A stretch of DNA of 64,000 nt from Paracoccus litorisediminis. GTDB lineage: Bacteria; Pseudomonadota; Alphaproteobacteria; Rhodobacterales; Rhodobacteraceae. The notes beneath the pieces are model-generated. The model had not been told where the DNA came from. It saw nothing but the letters and a program-made list of their open reading frames with translations, and did no database searches. Shown here in pieces: positions 63,462 through 64,000 of the stretch. Location: the NCBI RefSeq assembly GCF_009711205.1, contig NZ_WMIG01000007.1, positions 120,664 to 184,663 on the forward strand, given 5' to 3'. Every line of letters begins with the position of its first letter. Within the stretch, counting starts at the first letter, position 1. Made by a program: the position numbers and the translations under genes.

Positions 63462-63899
63462 ATGAAGATCGGACTACTCTGGGAAAGCAAGGATTGCGGT
63501 CTCTACTCGAACGCCGCCTTTGACACGCTTTATCGGCAGATTGGCCATAACAACGGCAATCTGGCATTCGTGCATGCTGTACGCAGCCAGATCCAGGCAG
63601 AGATCCAGTACTATCCCTGGCATGTCAGCCCGAAAGTGCTGAATGAAAACGTCGATTTCGTGGTCATTCCCTGTGCGAACCAACTGGGTCAGCATACCGA
63701 TCTGGGCGGGTTGGCAAAAAATCTTGCGCAGGTGAACAAGCCGATCGTCGCAATCGGTCTTGGCGCTCAGGCCAAGGGCTTCGACTCGGACGTCGAACTG
63801 ACCGAGGGGACGCGCGCCTGGCTGGACGTGCTGATCGAGAATGGCCAGCGCTTCGGCATCCAGAACATCTATACGCGTGGGCTGTCCGTCGTCGAATGA
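63462..63899 (+). CDS. Polysaccharide pyruvyl transferase-like protein, probably truncated
   Basis: 145 residues with MKIGLLWESKDCGLYSNAAFDTLYRQIGHNNGNLAF and LAKNLAQVNKPIVAIGLGAQAKGF, an N-terminal glycine-rich fold like that of pyruvyl transferase (WcaK/CsaB-type) proteins. Those are usually 300-400 residues. The frame ends abruptly after IYTRGLSVVE, where relatives continue with a conserved RG segment and the second domain. The following bases look unrelated, so an insertion or rearrangement is likely. Its own promoter is likely upstream, after the hairpin. Confidence 0.6.
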   Translation: MKIGLLWESKDCGLYSNAAFDTLYRQIGHNNGNLAFVHAVRSQIQAEIQYYPWHVSPKVLNENVDFVVIPCANQLGQHTDLGGLAKNLAQVNKPIVAIGLGAQAKGFDSDVELTEGTRAWLDVLIENGQRFGIQNIYTRGLSVVE

Positions 63900-64000
63900 T
63901 TTGGAACAGGCGGCCTGATTTTGGACGAGAGGGTCCTGGCGCACCGGTTTGAGATTATGCCGCCTGACGCTGATGGTTCAAGCGGCGGTTCTGGATGGTC
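63900..64000. mobile_element. Possible end of an insertion sequence after the truncated gene
   Basis: The frame of the previous gene stops at 63899 and the last 100 bases do not continue its coding sequence. They read like the edge of an inserted element, but the window ends too soon to see a transposase or terminal repeat. Confidence 0.3.

Noticed and set aside
1..64000. CRISPR arrays, tRNA or rRNA genes
   Set aside because: I saw no regularly spaced repeats and no cloverleaf or rRNA-like sequence on either strand; a dedicated RNA search could not be run.

Overview
The window is GC-rich (only a few AT-rich intergenic patches) and reads as chromosomal or megaplasmid DNA of an alphaproteobacterium of the Rhodobacteraceae, most likely Paracoccus or a close relative. 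The family-level call rests on the codon use, the Rhodobacteraceae-type porin, the nadABC arrangement, the DUF1127 gene and the tryptophan-tryptophylquinone (TTQ) amine dehydrogenase cluster. I see no rRNA, tRNA or CRISPR array.

Layout: 1-216, end of an RcnB-like gene. 269-3410, MacAB-type efflux pair, followed by a perfect 21-bp inverted repeat. 3643-5105, small genes, an FMN-binding protein and a cold-shock gene. 5685-11641, an Lrp-type regulator divergent from arginase, ornithine cyclodeaminase, an N-succinylamino acid racemase-like enolase, a GNAT acyltransferase and a basic amino acid permease. 11672-15125, nadABC in one translationally coupled operon. 15331-21524, a TonB-dependent receptor and a complete siderophore ABC importer. 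21670-24366, two PepSY proteins and a PhoPQ-like two-component system. 24442-27595, a MarR-controlled EmrAB-like efflux pair. 27722-28094, a DUF1127 gene with a structured 3' region. 28174-30669, a Tat-exported flavin amine oxidase with a periplasmic cytochrome c and a periplasmic RidA. 31048-38535, an ACT protein, a GntR regulator and a 5-oxoproline operon (transporter, PxpA, D-glutamate cyclase-like protein, fused PxpBC, biotin carboxylase-BCCP). 38571-42293, a TTQ amine dehydrogenase operon resembling the aromatic amine (aau) type, with two c-type cytochromes. 42579-49008, a GntR regulator and an arabinoside ABC importer with a GH51 arabinofuranosidase. 49150-53580, an amidohydrolase, a porin and an AI-2E family membrane protein. 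53581-55872, degraded mobile-element DNA. 55873-63899, a cell-surface glycan cluster of glycosyltransferases and unrecognised proteins, ending in an apparently truncated gene.

The common theme is scavenging of amines and amino acid derivatives. Two unrelated periplasmic amine-oxidising systems (flavin and TTQ) each travel with their own c-type cytochromes. Arginine/ornithine and possibly D-amino acids are handled in the cytoplasm by the 6-11.6 kb operon, and 5-oxoproline and D-glutamate by the 32-38.5 kb operon. The most interesting biochemical hypothesis is that PxpBC plus the biotin carboxylase-BCCP protein together rebuild the full domain set of a urea-carboxylase-like enzyme, with PxpA as the hydrolase. 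Many boundaries are start-stop overlaps (ATGA), so most blocks are tightly coupled operons. Several regulators have a clear palindromic operator candidate in the adjacent promoter region.
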